Below, piece by piece: positions 23,612 through 33,408 of a DNA stretch of 64,000 bases (the first letter of the stretch is position 1; each line of letters begins with the position of its first letter). Made by a program: the position numbers and the translations under genes. Source of the DNA: Bryoerythrophyllum caledonicum (taxonomy: Eukaryota > Streptophyta > Bryopsida > Pottiales > Pottiaceae); contig OZ020522.1 in the NCBI GenBank assembly GCA_963971425.1, positions 4,686,168 through 4,750,167 of the forward strand, read 5' to 3'. The notes beneath the pieces are model-generated. The model did not search any database. It saw only the letters and a list, made by a program, of their open reading frames with translations, and was not told where the DNA came from.

Positions 23612-26600
23612 ATGAGCCCTGTGACTCGATCTGGAAGATGTTATAGACCGCTTCCCCTTCCCCTAATTTCTACTACTCCAACTTCATTTCCCAATCCTGA
23701 GACATTAGAAGGAGGTTCTAGTACAAGAACCAACTCGGGAGGCCCAAAAGACCGTACAACCGTTGAGGAATCAAGCTTTAGGTCTTCCTCCTCTCCTCAC
23801 TCTTCCCCTCTTCCTAGTCCTGGTGACATGGAAGATCCAATTGTCAACCCACCCCTAAACCCCTTGGTTCAACCAAGGGGTTTGCCTATTGTAGTTCCTG
23901 AAGGGCTTCAAGCTGCCCCTATGCCCCCAAATCTTCCTAGTTTCAAGGGAACTAGGGATGAGGATCCCTCGATGCATGTGGAGCGGTTTATAGAGTTATT
24001 GACTACGTGTTTGATAACCGACAACCGTTACTACTTGGTGTGGTTTCCAACCACACTCAAGGAATCGGCTTACGAATGGTACCGCAATCATGCGGCATCC
24101 ACCTTCCGTGATTGGGATGGCCTCATGAGGTCATTCTTGGAACAATACAGACCCGAAGTAGGCCAGAGTGCAGCCTTGACAGCCTTGGCAAGCTTTAGAC
24201 AAGGGAAGGATGAGGATATTTCATCCTACATCCGTAGGTTTGAACAAGTTGTCACCCGGTTCGTGGGTGATTTGCTCACGGATGATACCTTGAGACACTT
24301 TTTCCTTCAGGGGTTTTATCTAGAGAAAACGATACGGGAAATCCTCCAGACAAGGCCCACCACCTTAGAGGAAGCTAAGGAGGCAGCTAGGACCGTGGCA
24401 GCGGTGGCAACAGAACACGAGAAACTATGGAGGAAGGAGAATGAGAGCATTCCTAGCTTTATTCCCATCCATGCCCGGGAGAAGTCAGACTCAGTTGAAC
24501 CTCCACCTGGCCCAACAGTGTATTCTCCACCTGTGGTGAATACTATTCCTCTTAATGTCAGGCCCCCCGTTCCTCTACCCGCTCTTACATATGGACCCAC
24601 TTGGCGTCATGAGATGAAGAAGGAGATCCACGACGCTCAGCAAGGGTTCCAAGACCAACTCCAACAACAATTGAGGGCAATGACAGATCAGATGGCTCTT
24701 CTACTCAAGAACCAGAACCCTAATGCCCCACCTCCTCAGATAGAGTCAGGTAGGCATTCTTCTGGTATGTGGTGCACTTCATGCGGCGAGAATGGTCACA
24801 CCATGCAGTTTTGTACCACCTTCCCACACCATTCAAAAGTCTATCAACCCCCACACCGGAATCAACCACCTAACCGTGGTCAAGGTCTGAGGTCCCAGCC
24901 TCGTTGGGAGATCTGCCAATCCTGTGGAAGAAGACATCCACCTGGGAGTTGTTGGTTGGAAAATGGGGTAGTGTGTGGGAATTGCGGTGGTAATCATCCC
25001 ACAATTAGATGTAGGGAGAAGGACAAAGTCATTCCTATGAGGCCAATGAGAGGGAATTTTGCCCAACAAGCCATGGATAACCAGAGAGGGGCTCGAAACT
25101 CTTCGAATGACCATAGTCTCCATCCTCCCAACATGTACTATGATTATAATAATCATCGTCAAAACCACCAACCTCCCCAGGGCTTACAAACCCAACACGG
25201 TTTTGTGCCTTTTGGCCAAAACCAGGCACCTAACCAAGATGCCCGATTTGCATCTCCTTCTTCTTCATCTTCCTCTACCACCGTCACATTGACAGAACTC
25301 GGGTCTCAAGGAGCTCCTCAGAGTTCTACCTCTTCTCAATCCCATTTTGTATCGCATGAACCTGTCATTCCACATCAAGTGGCTCACCTTTCACTTCCCG
25401 TAAATGCGGTATTGACACGAGCCCAAAAGGCCAACCAACCCTTCGTAGCTCAGGAATCAGATGCTAGCTTCGAGGATTCACCACACTTATCAGAACTTAA
25501 TGATGTAGTTCATGAAGCCTTGAAGTCCACAAAGGAGGCCAACCAGAAGGTGCCTCCGGTAAATCCGTTGATGTTAGATTCCACCCCTTCTGAAGGAGGT
25601 GAAAAACCCCAGAATCCCCACACACCCGAGCCAACCTGGGAGGGTCCAACAATTCCCATTCAAGAAATGGGGATTAAAAACCCTTCATCCACCCCCACGT
25701 TTAGACCGTATGATCTTTGGGAGGACTTGAATAGGTTGAATGCCAACATTACCATTGCCCAACTCATCCACTTGGCTCCCTTGGTACGAAAGGAATTGAA
25801 GAAGAAGATTCCCCTAGCCAAAAGGGTAAAGGTCAAGGCCAATTTAGCTGCTAGAATGAGCTCTTCTAGGAAGCCTTCTAAAAAAGCATTTGAGGTTCGT
25901 GCGGTAGAAATTGAGGCCACTATAGTGGATAAGGTGTTGCCTAAAGTATTGGTGGATGGTGGTAGTGGTGTGAACATCATGCCTCTTCACACCATGGAAC
26001 AATTAGGGCTAGAGATCACAGAGCCCTCACCTTATGTGATCAACATGGCCAACCAGATTCCAGAAGCACCAATAGGCCAAATTTCTGGGTGTAAGATGAA
26101 CACAGGAGGGGAGGACTACACGATCACCTTCCAAGTGCTTCGAATGCACTCGAACAAAAATTCCTTTCCCTTGCTTCTAGGGAGACCGTGGTTGAGGGCA
26201 GCCAATGCTAAGGTAGATTGGAGTGGCGAAAAACCTCACATCACCTATGGTGTGGGGTCGAATCTAACCAAGGTTTATATTCAACCTAGCTTCCCTAAGA
26301 CCTTAGGATCTTCTAGCTCATCATCGGAGGATGAAGACCACGTGCCCCGCGGTGCTAGGAAGACAATCAAGGGGGTCAAGTTCGCGCTTCCAAAAGTAAC
26401 AAAAACCACCACTTCTCCCTCATTGAGTTGCTTGGGGCCTAGTCTATACGAATGGGAGGATGATGGAGAATTCTCTACTTGGTTGGCTGAGCACCCGCAC
26501 ACTGAGTCTGACCGATCCATGGATACGTTTTTCATGGAAGAACTTAGTGGTGATCCTCTCAAGGACATTGACTTAGCCATTCTCGTAGATGACCTACGTT

Positions 26601-29587
26601 ACGAGGATGTTTGTGGTGTCACCTTAGATGGCACACAATTGTCCAATGTAGATCCTATCTTGGATGAAGAAGCCCTCATTTCTCCGTTGCACTTCAAATC
26701 CACTTCATCAGGAATACAAGTGGGAAGTGATCTACCCATCTATCCACCAATCCCCCATGATTGGTACAAGGGACCAACGGAACAACCTCATGCGAGTCCA
26801 AAAGATTGGCAAGAGATAGATGTATCGTTTGAGGGAGAAGGGCCGCGAATGATAAAGGTTGGGAGCCAACTCACAAGGGAAGGATTAGAGCCCTTTAGAG
26901 CCCTAGTCATGGAGTATCGCGATGTGTTCGCATGGTCTTATAGAGAACTCAAAGGCATCCCTCCAGAAGTGGTGCAACATCGAATTCCCTTAATTCCAGG
27001 CTCAGTGGCCATTCGCCAGAAAGAGCGCCGAATGAATCCACAACTCCAACTTATAGTTAAGGCGGAATTGGAGAAACTCCTTCAGGCTGGATTTATCCGC
27101 CCAGTAGAGATTACCGACTGGGTTTCCCCCATGGTGATAGTCAAGAAGAAAAACGGAAAGTTGAGAGTTTGCATAGACTATCGCAAACTTAACCAAGCCA
27201 CGCAAAAGGACCACTTCCCTCTTCCTTTCATTAACACCATTTTGGAAGAAGTGGCTGGTCATGCACTTTACACCTTCATGGATGGTTATTCTGGTTATAA
27301 CCAAATATCCATACACCCCGATGACTACCACAAAACAGCCTTTACCACTCCTTGGGGCACCTTTATCTATGTAGTCATGCCATTTGGATTGTGTAATGCA
27401 CCATCCGCCTTCCAGCGGGCTATGACCCATGCCTTCTCTGATCTCCTACACACATCTATGACAGTGTTTATAGATGATTTTAGTACCCAATCATCAATTG
27501 AGGAACATTTGGCATGTGTTCGAGGAAGCTTCGAGCGGTGTAGGAGGACGGGCATCGCCCTTAATCCAGACAAGATCTTTTTAGCCGTTGAGAGGGATGT
27601 CTTGTTGGGTTATGTGGTCTCCAAACATGGTAGGGAACCAGATCCGGAGAAGGTCAAGGTGATAGTTGAACTGCCTCCACCCACAGATGTTAAAGGAGTC
27701 CAAAGGACTCTTGGTCACATGGGATGGTATCGGGAATTAATTCCTGACTATGCGACAATTTCATTACCCATTAATCGGTTGCAACAAAAGGCGGTAAAGT
27801 TTGAATGGACTCCAGAGTGCCAAGGGGCATTTGATATCCTTAAGACCAAGCTTAGCACCTTTCCAGTGTTAAAACCTCCAAACTGGAACCTGCCCTTCCA
27901 TGTTTATTGCGATGCCTCCTCTATGGCGGTAGGGAGTGCATTATGCCAACCAACTGGAGAGAAGGAGAAGGACTACCCCGTGGCCTTTGCTAGTCGCCAG
28001 TTAAACCCGGCAGAAAAAAATTACACCACCACGGAACGAGAATGTCTAGCCATGGTGTTCTCTTTGAAGAAATTTCGCCACTATCTATTGCTAAATCGGG
28101 TGGTCTTCTTCGTAGACCACATGGCCATCAAATACTTGGTGAACAAAGCCGACCTTAGCGGTAGGATTGCTCGATGGGTACTCCTCTTGGAGGAGTTTGA
28201 TTATACCGTGCAATACAAACCGGGTAGGAAACACTTGCAAGCGGATCACCTATCTAGACTATCTGGAGATCCAATTACCACGCCCATCGATGATAGCTTG
28301 GTAGATGAGAACCTCTTCCTGGTCTCTTCTTCTCCTATTTGGTACCAAAACATTGCGGAGTTCCTCAAAACCCAACAAATGCCGGACAACTTGGGGAAAA
28401 ACGATCGACGGAAGGTGCGCATTAATAGCCGCCACTTCGCCCTTGTAGGTGGCCGTCTCTATCGCCGAGGCATTGATGGCGTTTTGCGTAGGTGTGTAGA
28501 GGCCATGGAGATTCCAGCTATTTTGGCTTCTTGTCATGATAGTGCATGCGGGGGGCATTTTTCTGGTACCTTAACAGGCCAGAAGGCCTTACGCGCTGGT
28601 TACTATTGGCCTTCCATGTTTCGGGATGCCCATGGTTACACTCGACGTTGTGATGCTTGTCAACGTTATGCTAGAAATGATCTACGCATAGAGCTGCCAC
28701 TTCATGTCTCTCTTCCCCTCGTCCCCTTCGAGAAGTGGGGAGTGGATTACATCGGAGAGATTCATCCCCATTCGAGTAGAGGGATGAAGCACATAGTGGT
28801 GGCGACAGAGTATCTCACCAAATGGGCAGAAGCCAAAGCGGTAAAATCAAATGATGCCAAGAGTGCTGCTACGTTTTTGTTTGAGCAAGTGATAACCCGG
28901 TTTGGATGCCCTAAAATCCTCATTAGTGATCGAGGCAAACATTTCCTCAATGAGGTGGTTGAGGACTTAACCAATCGGTTTCAAATTGACCACCGTAAAA
29001 CTACACCCTATCACCCTCAGACAAACGGGCACACTGAGAGGGTCAATCAAACCTTGGCCACGATCCTGAGGAAAACGGTCGTAGACTCGAAGAGAGATTG
29101 GGATGTTAAACTCCCCGCTGCGTTGTGGGCTTACCGAACAACGTACAAGGTGACCACCCAAGCCACTCCGTTTTCATTAGTCTATGGTGTAGAGGCTGTA
29201 CTTCCCATAGAGTTTGAAGTGCCATCACTTCGAATAGCGATAGACACTCGATTGACCACCAAGCAGTCCCTGATCCATCGATTGGAACGGTTGGAGAAAT
29301 TGGATGAGGATCGTAGACTGAGCGCACAACACATTGAGGTTGTCCAGAGGCGCCGGAAAATTGCGTTTGATAAACGCCACAAGAAGCGGACATTGTCGCC
29401 AGGGATGTTGGTTTTGCTTCAAGATGCGAGAAGGCTAGAATTCCCTGGGAAGTTTGATGCGTTGTGGTTGGGCCCCTATCTCGTTACCAAGGTGTTTCCC
29501 AACAACTCGGTCCAACTCGAAACCCTGAATGGTGAATCATTTCCAACGCGCACGGCTGGGAGTCGTTGCAAGGAATACCGGACATGA
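23612..29587 (+). CDS. gag-pol polyprotein of the Ty3/gypsy element
   Basis: One frame of 1991 residues. In order: a gag capsid region (about 90-290); Cys-rich knuckles (CTSCGENGHTMQFC near 386; CQSCGRRHPPGSC and CGNCGGNHPTIRC near 434-470); aspartic protease (VLVDGGSGVN near 780); reverse transcriptase (CIDYRKLN near 1185, FIDDF near 1285); RNase H (YCDASS near 1430); integrase with its zinc-binding segment (CDACQRY near 1690) and catalytic core (WGVDYIGEI near 1710, ISDRGKHF, HPQTNGHTERVN near 1800). No chromodomain and no envelope-like gene were seen. It looks whole. Confidence 0.95.
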   Translation: MSPVTRSGRCYRPLPLPLISTTPTSFPNPETLEGGSSTRTNSGGPKDRTTVEESSFRSSSSPHSSPLPSPGDMEDPIVNPPLNPLVQPRGLPIVVPEGLQAAPMPPNLPSFKGTRDEDPSMHVERFIELLTTCLITDNRYYLVWFPTTLKESAYEWYRNHAASTFRDWDGLMRSFLEQYRPEVGQSAALTALASFRQGKDEDISSYIRRFEQVVTRFVGDLLTDDTLRHFFLQGFYLEKTIREILQTRPTTLEEAKEAARTVAAVATEHEKLWRKENESIPSFIPIHAREKSDSVEPPPGPTVYSPPVVNTIPLNVRPPVPLPALTYGPTWRHEMKKEIHDAQQGFQDQLQQQLRAMTDQMALLLKNQNPNAPPPQIESGRHSSGMWCTSCGENGHTMQFCTTFPHHSKVYQPPHRNQPPNRGQGLRSQPRWEICQSCGRRHPPGSCWLENGVVCGNCGGNHPTIRCREKDKVIPMRPMRGNFAQQAMDNQRGARNSSNDHSLHPPNMYYDYNNHRQNHQPPQGLQTQHGFVPFGQNQAPNQDARFASPSSSSSSTTVTLTELGSQGAPQSSTSSQSHFVSHEPVIPHQVAHLSLPVNAVLTRAQKANQPFVAQESDASFEDSPHLSELNDVVHEALKSTKEANQKVPPVNPLMLDSTPSEGGEKPQNPHTPEPTWEGPTIPIQEMGIKNPSSTPTFRPYDLWEDLNRLNANITIAQLIHLAPLVRKELKKKIPLAKRVKVKANLAARMSSSRKPSKKAFEVRAVEIEATIVDKVLPKVLVDGGSGVNIMPLHTMEQLGLEITEPSPYVINMANQIPEAPIGQISGCKMNTGGEDYTITFQVLRMHSNKNSFPLLLGRPWLRAANAKVDWSGEKPHITYGVGSNLTKVYIQPSFPKTLGSSSSSSEDEDHVPRGARKTIKGVKFALPKVTKTTTSPSLSCLGPSLYEWEDDGEFSTWLAEHPHTESDRSMDTFFMEELSGDPLKDIDLAILVDDLRYEDVCGVTLDGTQLSNVDPILDEEALISPLHFKSTSSGIQVGSDLPIYPPIPHDWYKGPTEQPHASPKDWQEIDVSFEGEGPRMIKVGSQLTREGLEPFRALVMEYRDVFAWSYRELKGIPPEVVQHRIPLIPGSVAIRQKERRMNPQLQLIVKAELEKLLQAGFIRPVEITDWVSPMVIVKKKNGKLRVCIDYRKLNQATQKDHFPLPFINTILEEVAGHALYTFMDGYSGYNQISIHPDDYHKTAFTTPWGTFIYVVMPFGLCNAPSAFQRAMTHAFSDLLHTSMTVFIDDFSTQSSIEEHLACVRGSFERCRRTGIALNPDKIFLAVERDVLLGYVVSKHGREPDPEKVKVIVELPPPTDVKGVQRTLGHMGWYRELIPDYATISLPINRLQQKAVKFEWTPECQGAFDILKTKLSTFPVLKPPNWNLPFHVYCDASSMAVGSALCQPTGEKEKDYPVAFASRQLNPAEKNYTTTERECLAMVFSLKKFRHYLLLNRVVFFVDHMAIKYLVNKADLSGRIARWVLLLEEFDYTVQYKPGRKHLQADHLSRLSGDPITTPIDDSLVDENLFLVSSSPIWYQNIAEFLKTQQMPDNLGKNDRRKVRINSRHFALVGGRLYRRGIDGVLRRCVEAMEIPAILASCHDSACGGHFSGTLTGQKALRAGYYWPSMFRDAHGYTRRCDACQRYARNDLRIELPLHVSLPLVPFEKWGVDYIGEIHPHSSRGMKHIVVATEYLTKWAEAKAVKSNDAKSAATFLFEQVITRFGCPKILISDRGKHFLNEVVEDLTNRFQIDHRKTTPYHPQTNGHTERVNQTLATILRKTVVDSKRDWDVKLPAALWAYRTTYKVTTQATPFSLVYGVEAVLPIEFEVPSLRIAIDTRLTTKQSLIHRLERLEKLDEDRRLSAQHIEVVQRRRKIAFDKRHKKRTLSPGMLVLLQDARRLEFPGKFDALWLGPYLVTKVFPNNSVQLETLNGESFPTRTAGSRCKEYRT

Positions 29588-30225
29588 TAGAGTGGATTCA
29601 CTATCACTAGCCCACCTCACTTCGTGACAATTGGCCTCACAACGGGGAGGACATGACTCTTCCGATTCAACTAAGTGCCTTTTGACCACTAGTTGCAGCC
29701 GGTCATCTCTTCTCCATGGGTCAACCATACTAGTTTCATCACTACACTAGAGACAAGTGTTTTCCTTTCTCCCAAATTCTTATCAAAAATATAGTTTTCT
29801 CTCCTTGCTTTCCTTACCTTCCAAAGAGATTGGAACTTCTATCTCTCTGTAGTCCAAGTTCACTCCGATGAAGGCGGAAGGCGGTTTTGAAATCTTTTTT
29901 GGCTGTAGATTCAACCTGGGTCCGTCCAGGGCGAATGGGTTTAACTCAAAAATTGGGACGTGCATCCATTCTGCTAATCTTTCAATTCTTTCTAGTCGAA
30001 TGCCGTCTCTATTTTCCCTATTTTTCTCTCATTTTTTCCCCCTTCTCTATTGAAATTTCCTAGCTTTTCTTCAATCCCATCACTTTTGTCTAACTTCCTA
30101 GTTTTCTTCCAAATTCCATAATTGTCTTTCTACATCTCTTTATTTTTTCTCATTACCGTGTGCCGTAGTGAGCAAGAGGTCTAGGTCCACTCTCCTCTCA
30201 CGAGTCGGCCCAGATGGTCGCCATG
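29588..30225 (+). other. 3' non-coding region of the LTR element
   Basis: A pyrimidine-rich region between the polyprotein stop and the right LTR. No coding region and no obvious long polypurine tract next to the LTR were seen. Confidence 0.6.
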
Positions 30226-32982
30226 TGTGAGTGGCCAAAGTGGGCCCTCACTCTTTTTTCTTTGTTTTTTTCGAGTTTTTGATAGTATTGACCCAATTTT
30301 AGTTAAAGTAGTAGTCAATCCATCTACTAGAGTCAAATTCCTAGAGTAATAAACTTAGTGCCATGATGTCACACTACGGTTCGTATTTTTCCTCTTCCCT
30401 ACTAATATGCTTGAAAGTGTAGTGGAAGTGGAGTGGGAATGAAGAGAAAGATAAAAAAGGGAAAAAAAGGTCCTTGGAAAATGACTAAAAATTGAGAAAT
30501 GGGACAAAAATTATGGAAAAAATTGAGAGAGTGTCTCCTAGCAGGTAGAAGTAGTGGTAAAATTTCTAGAATTTTCCGAGTTGAATTACTATTTAATTCT
30601 AGGGGTTGACTAGTTAGTCGACGGGTTGACCACTTGGAAAAAATACTTAATGAACTCCAAAAATGCTAGGAAAATTTGTGTAGACTAATTAGGGTGCTAG
30701 GAGTCCAGCTATGTGGTTAGTTTTTGAAGTTATAAGTAAATTGCAAATCATCAGTAGATAGTAGTAGATCTAGGGTAATGGTCGTTAAAAGATCAAAAGG
30801 AAAAGAAAAAAAAGGGGAAGAAAAGAAAAGAAGGTGGTTGGGTGTGCTTCCCCATGCACATGCCACATGACAATTCTTGCCACCATGGAATTAATTTTAG
30901 GGAGGCTTGTCAGGAGCAAAGCGGCGAGTTAATGCTAGTAATAAACTAAAAACATGCAAAAACGGCTGTAAGTGGCCAATCCTGCACTTCTGTGAGAGGT
31001 CATGGGCTGCCTCATTTAAACTAAGCCAGTCTTGTCGGGGAAGAAAAACGAGAAAGACCAAAAGAAAAAGAAAAAAAAAGAAATAAAAGAGAACCAGCCA
31101 GGCTGAGTCGCTGGCGAGAGAGCTGGGGTCACGGGATTTTCGGGGGGCCGTTTTTGGAGCGAGGAGGAGCTCCTGCGAGCAGGAGAGAGGGCTGGAGCTC
31201 TCGTTTTTTCTTTGGGTTGGGTTTGTTTTGTTTGGTGGTTGGTGGTGTGTGCGCCCTGGGCGCGAGGGAGAGCTGGCCTCTCTGTTTTTTTTTCTTTCTT
31301 GGAAGAGCTCTGTGGGGAGAGGCGCGCTCTGAGCGCGTGAAGGAGGTCTCGTGTTCGGGGAGCTGGAGGAGGAGCTCCGGCGCGAGAGAAGAGCTGGACT
31401 CTTCTGTTTTTTTTCTTCTTCGTTTTTCTTGTGCGAGGCTCCTGTGCGAGGAGAGTCTCTCGTCTTTGTGGTGAGCGCACCGGCTGCGCGCGAGGAGGGT
31501 CTGCGCCTGCCTGCGCGAGGATGTCTCGTGTTCGGGGAGCTGGAGGGTGAGCTCCGGCGCGAGAGAAGAGCTGGACTCTTCTGTTTTTGTGTGTGCGCGG
31601 GGATCGGAGCTGGGGCTTGCACGAGCTGGGCTCTGTTCCGGAAGGCTGCTCGGCGAGGGGCGCACCTGTGCGCGCAAGGGTCCGTGATTGTGATCACGAG
31701 GTCTGGCTCTGAGCACGGGAGAGAGAGCCGTGTTTTCTTTTTTTTTGTGGTTTTGAGAGAGCGCGCTGGAGTGCTCCTGCGGTGGGAGCTTCGGTGTGGA
31801 GGCGCTGTTGAAGGTCGGCGTTGGTGATCGTGGAGCCGTATGTGCGCGCGGTGGTGTGAAGGTGCCGCGAGCTGAGAAGACTCGAGCTGGAGGATCCAGG
31901 CGAGAAGAGGCTGCGGCGCTCGGACCAGGGAGTATTTCCTGGGTGAAGCTACCTTCCCTAATTCCTACCTGCATGCGGTCGTTGCGGTTTCCTTCTTGTG
32001 TTGATTGAATTTGTGGGATCTCTAAACTTGTGCGGAAGCGCTGGAGGATTTTTTTTGACATTAGGGTTCCAAAACTTGGTGATGATTGCTCGCTGGCCGA
32101 TGCAAGAATGCTGATGCTTGTAAGTTGGTGCTTGCTGGAATCGTTGAGAATTTGGTGAATGGTGTTCCCAATTGAATGATGTGTGAGCTCATGAGGAAGC
32201 TGTGAATACTTGTTGTGGTTGTTGGGTCGCCGCTGTCCGTCTGTATGTGGCAGTCCTCAAGGTCTGGTTGGACATTCTGAGGAGTCCATCGTCAAGAGCA
32301 CGAAAAACTAATAAGATTAGAAGTTGAAAACGCTCAATTCGGAGTTAATCCTAGGAAGTTAAGATGTTTTAAAAAAAAAAACAAAACCTGGGACTCACAG
32401 GGACTGTCTGCTGCGACTGCTGGTGGAGGCCGGTATCAATCTCAAATTAGGTATTTAGTGTTTTAACCAAGTTGGAATTGAGCTGGTGATCATTTTAAGA
32501 GGAAATTTTTTGGTATTCGGAGTCCCGAATCAATAGATAAAGGCTGCCGAAGTTGCTGCTCCAACCAGGGTCTGGATCAGGCCTGATCAGCTGACCTAAA
32601 CTAAAAAAAAATAAAAAAAAAAAAATAATAATAATAAAACAACAAAAAATTAAAATAAATAAATAAATAAAGAATAAGTAATAATAATCATAATAACTAA
32701 TAGCCATAATAATTAGATAACAATTAATTAATTAACTATTCATACCTATCTAATTTATCCAGAGTTAAGCCTTTAAATACCAAGGAGGGTTAATCGAGTT
32801 CACTTAACTGGATTAAGATAATAGTACTATTGATTTCTAAATATATAAATGGATATGCCAAGATCCAAATCCAGTAGAAATTAGGGTTTACAGTTAAGCA
32901 TAAGGAATGGTAAGTGGTGTAACAATAGGACCTCGTAGGTTTAAAAATGGATTCTCTTAGGGGGTTTATTTTTGGGCTTACA
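30226..32982 (+). repeat. Right LTR
   Basis: It is 2757 bp and nearly identical to the left LTR, followed by the duplication GAAGT at 32983-32987. Confidence 0.95.
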
Positions 32983-32987
32983 GAAGT

Positions 32988-33329
32988 GTGGAATCAATTT
33001 TCTAGTTTTTAATACTACATATGATATAGATATGCCTTCTATTACAATATGTTGTGTAACCCTTACACGGTCATAGGGTACCTATCATCTTCATGACAAT
33101 TCATTATTTCGACAACAATCCATACTTTCTAAGGAATTCCACGATAGTAGGCCCTTATCCTCAGACGATAGTTCAGACTTTCAATTGAAATGTTAATTTA
33201 TGGAAAACTTTTACTTTTTTTAACTTTTTTTTTAACTTTTTTTTTAACTTTTACTTTTTAACAACTTTTTGTTTACTTTTACTTTCACTTTAATGATATT
33301 CTTTTCCAAAAAAGGGTCCAAATTGATTG
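32988..33329. other. Right subterminal region of B, no gene seen
   Basis: AT-rich, with a run of TTTTTAACTTTT-type short repeats near 33210-33270, just inside the right terminal repeat. Confidence 0.6.
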
Positions 33330-33408
33330 CTTTAGGCTCGCGAACGAAGGCTCACGGCTCATGGCTCATGGCTCAAGGCACGCAAAATAGCTTCGTCCGA
33401 TACGAGAC
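33330..33408. repeat. Right terminal inverted repeat and target duplication of element B
   Basis: GGCTCACGGCTCATGGCTCA-type units lead into GGCACGCAAAATAGCT, the inverse of the left end. The duplication ATACGAGAC follows at 33400-33408. Confidence 0.9.

Larger units (their letters stand above)
19804..32982 (+). mobile_element. Ty3/gypsy LTR retrotransposon (looks whole, young)
   Basis: Two 2757-bp direct LTRs (19804-22560 and 30226-32982), each starting TGTGAG and ending TTACA, enclose one long gag-pol frame. The insertion is flanked by the 5-bp duplication GAAGT (19799-19803 and 32983-32987). By eye I found only about three differences between the LTRs, so divergence is near 0.1% and the insertion is recent, roughly 100,000 years or less at usual plant rates. 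The pol order (protease, RT, RNase H, integrase) is Ty3-type. No chromodomain is visible, which points to a non-chromovirus lineage such as Tat/Athila. Confidence 0.95.
791..33399. mobile_element. Mutator-like element B (about 32.6 kb; about 19.4 kb without its LTR insertion)
   Basis: The ends are inverted copies of about 65 bp that share AGCTATTTTGCGTGCC followed by TTGAGCC and tandem (A/G)TGAGCC heptamers. A 9-bp target duplication flanks them: ACACGAGAC at 782-790 and ATACGAGAC at 33400-33408, one mismatch. Removing B and one copy of the duplication restores an open frame in the element A cargo gene, which confirms the boundaries independently. A 9-bp duplication with a SWIM-finger transposase is typical of the Mutator superfamily. 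Cargo: a decayed transposase gene (minus), a ParB/methyltransferase gene (plus), a SINE and an LTR retrotransposon. Confidence 0.9.
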
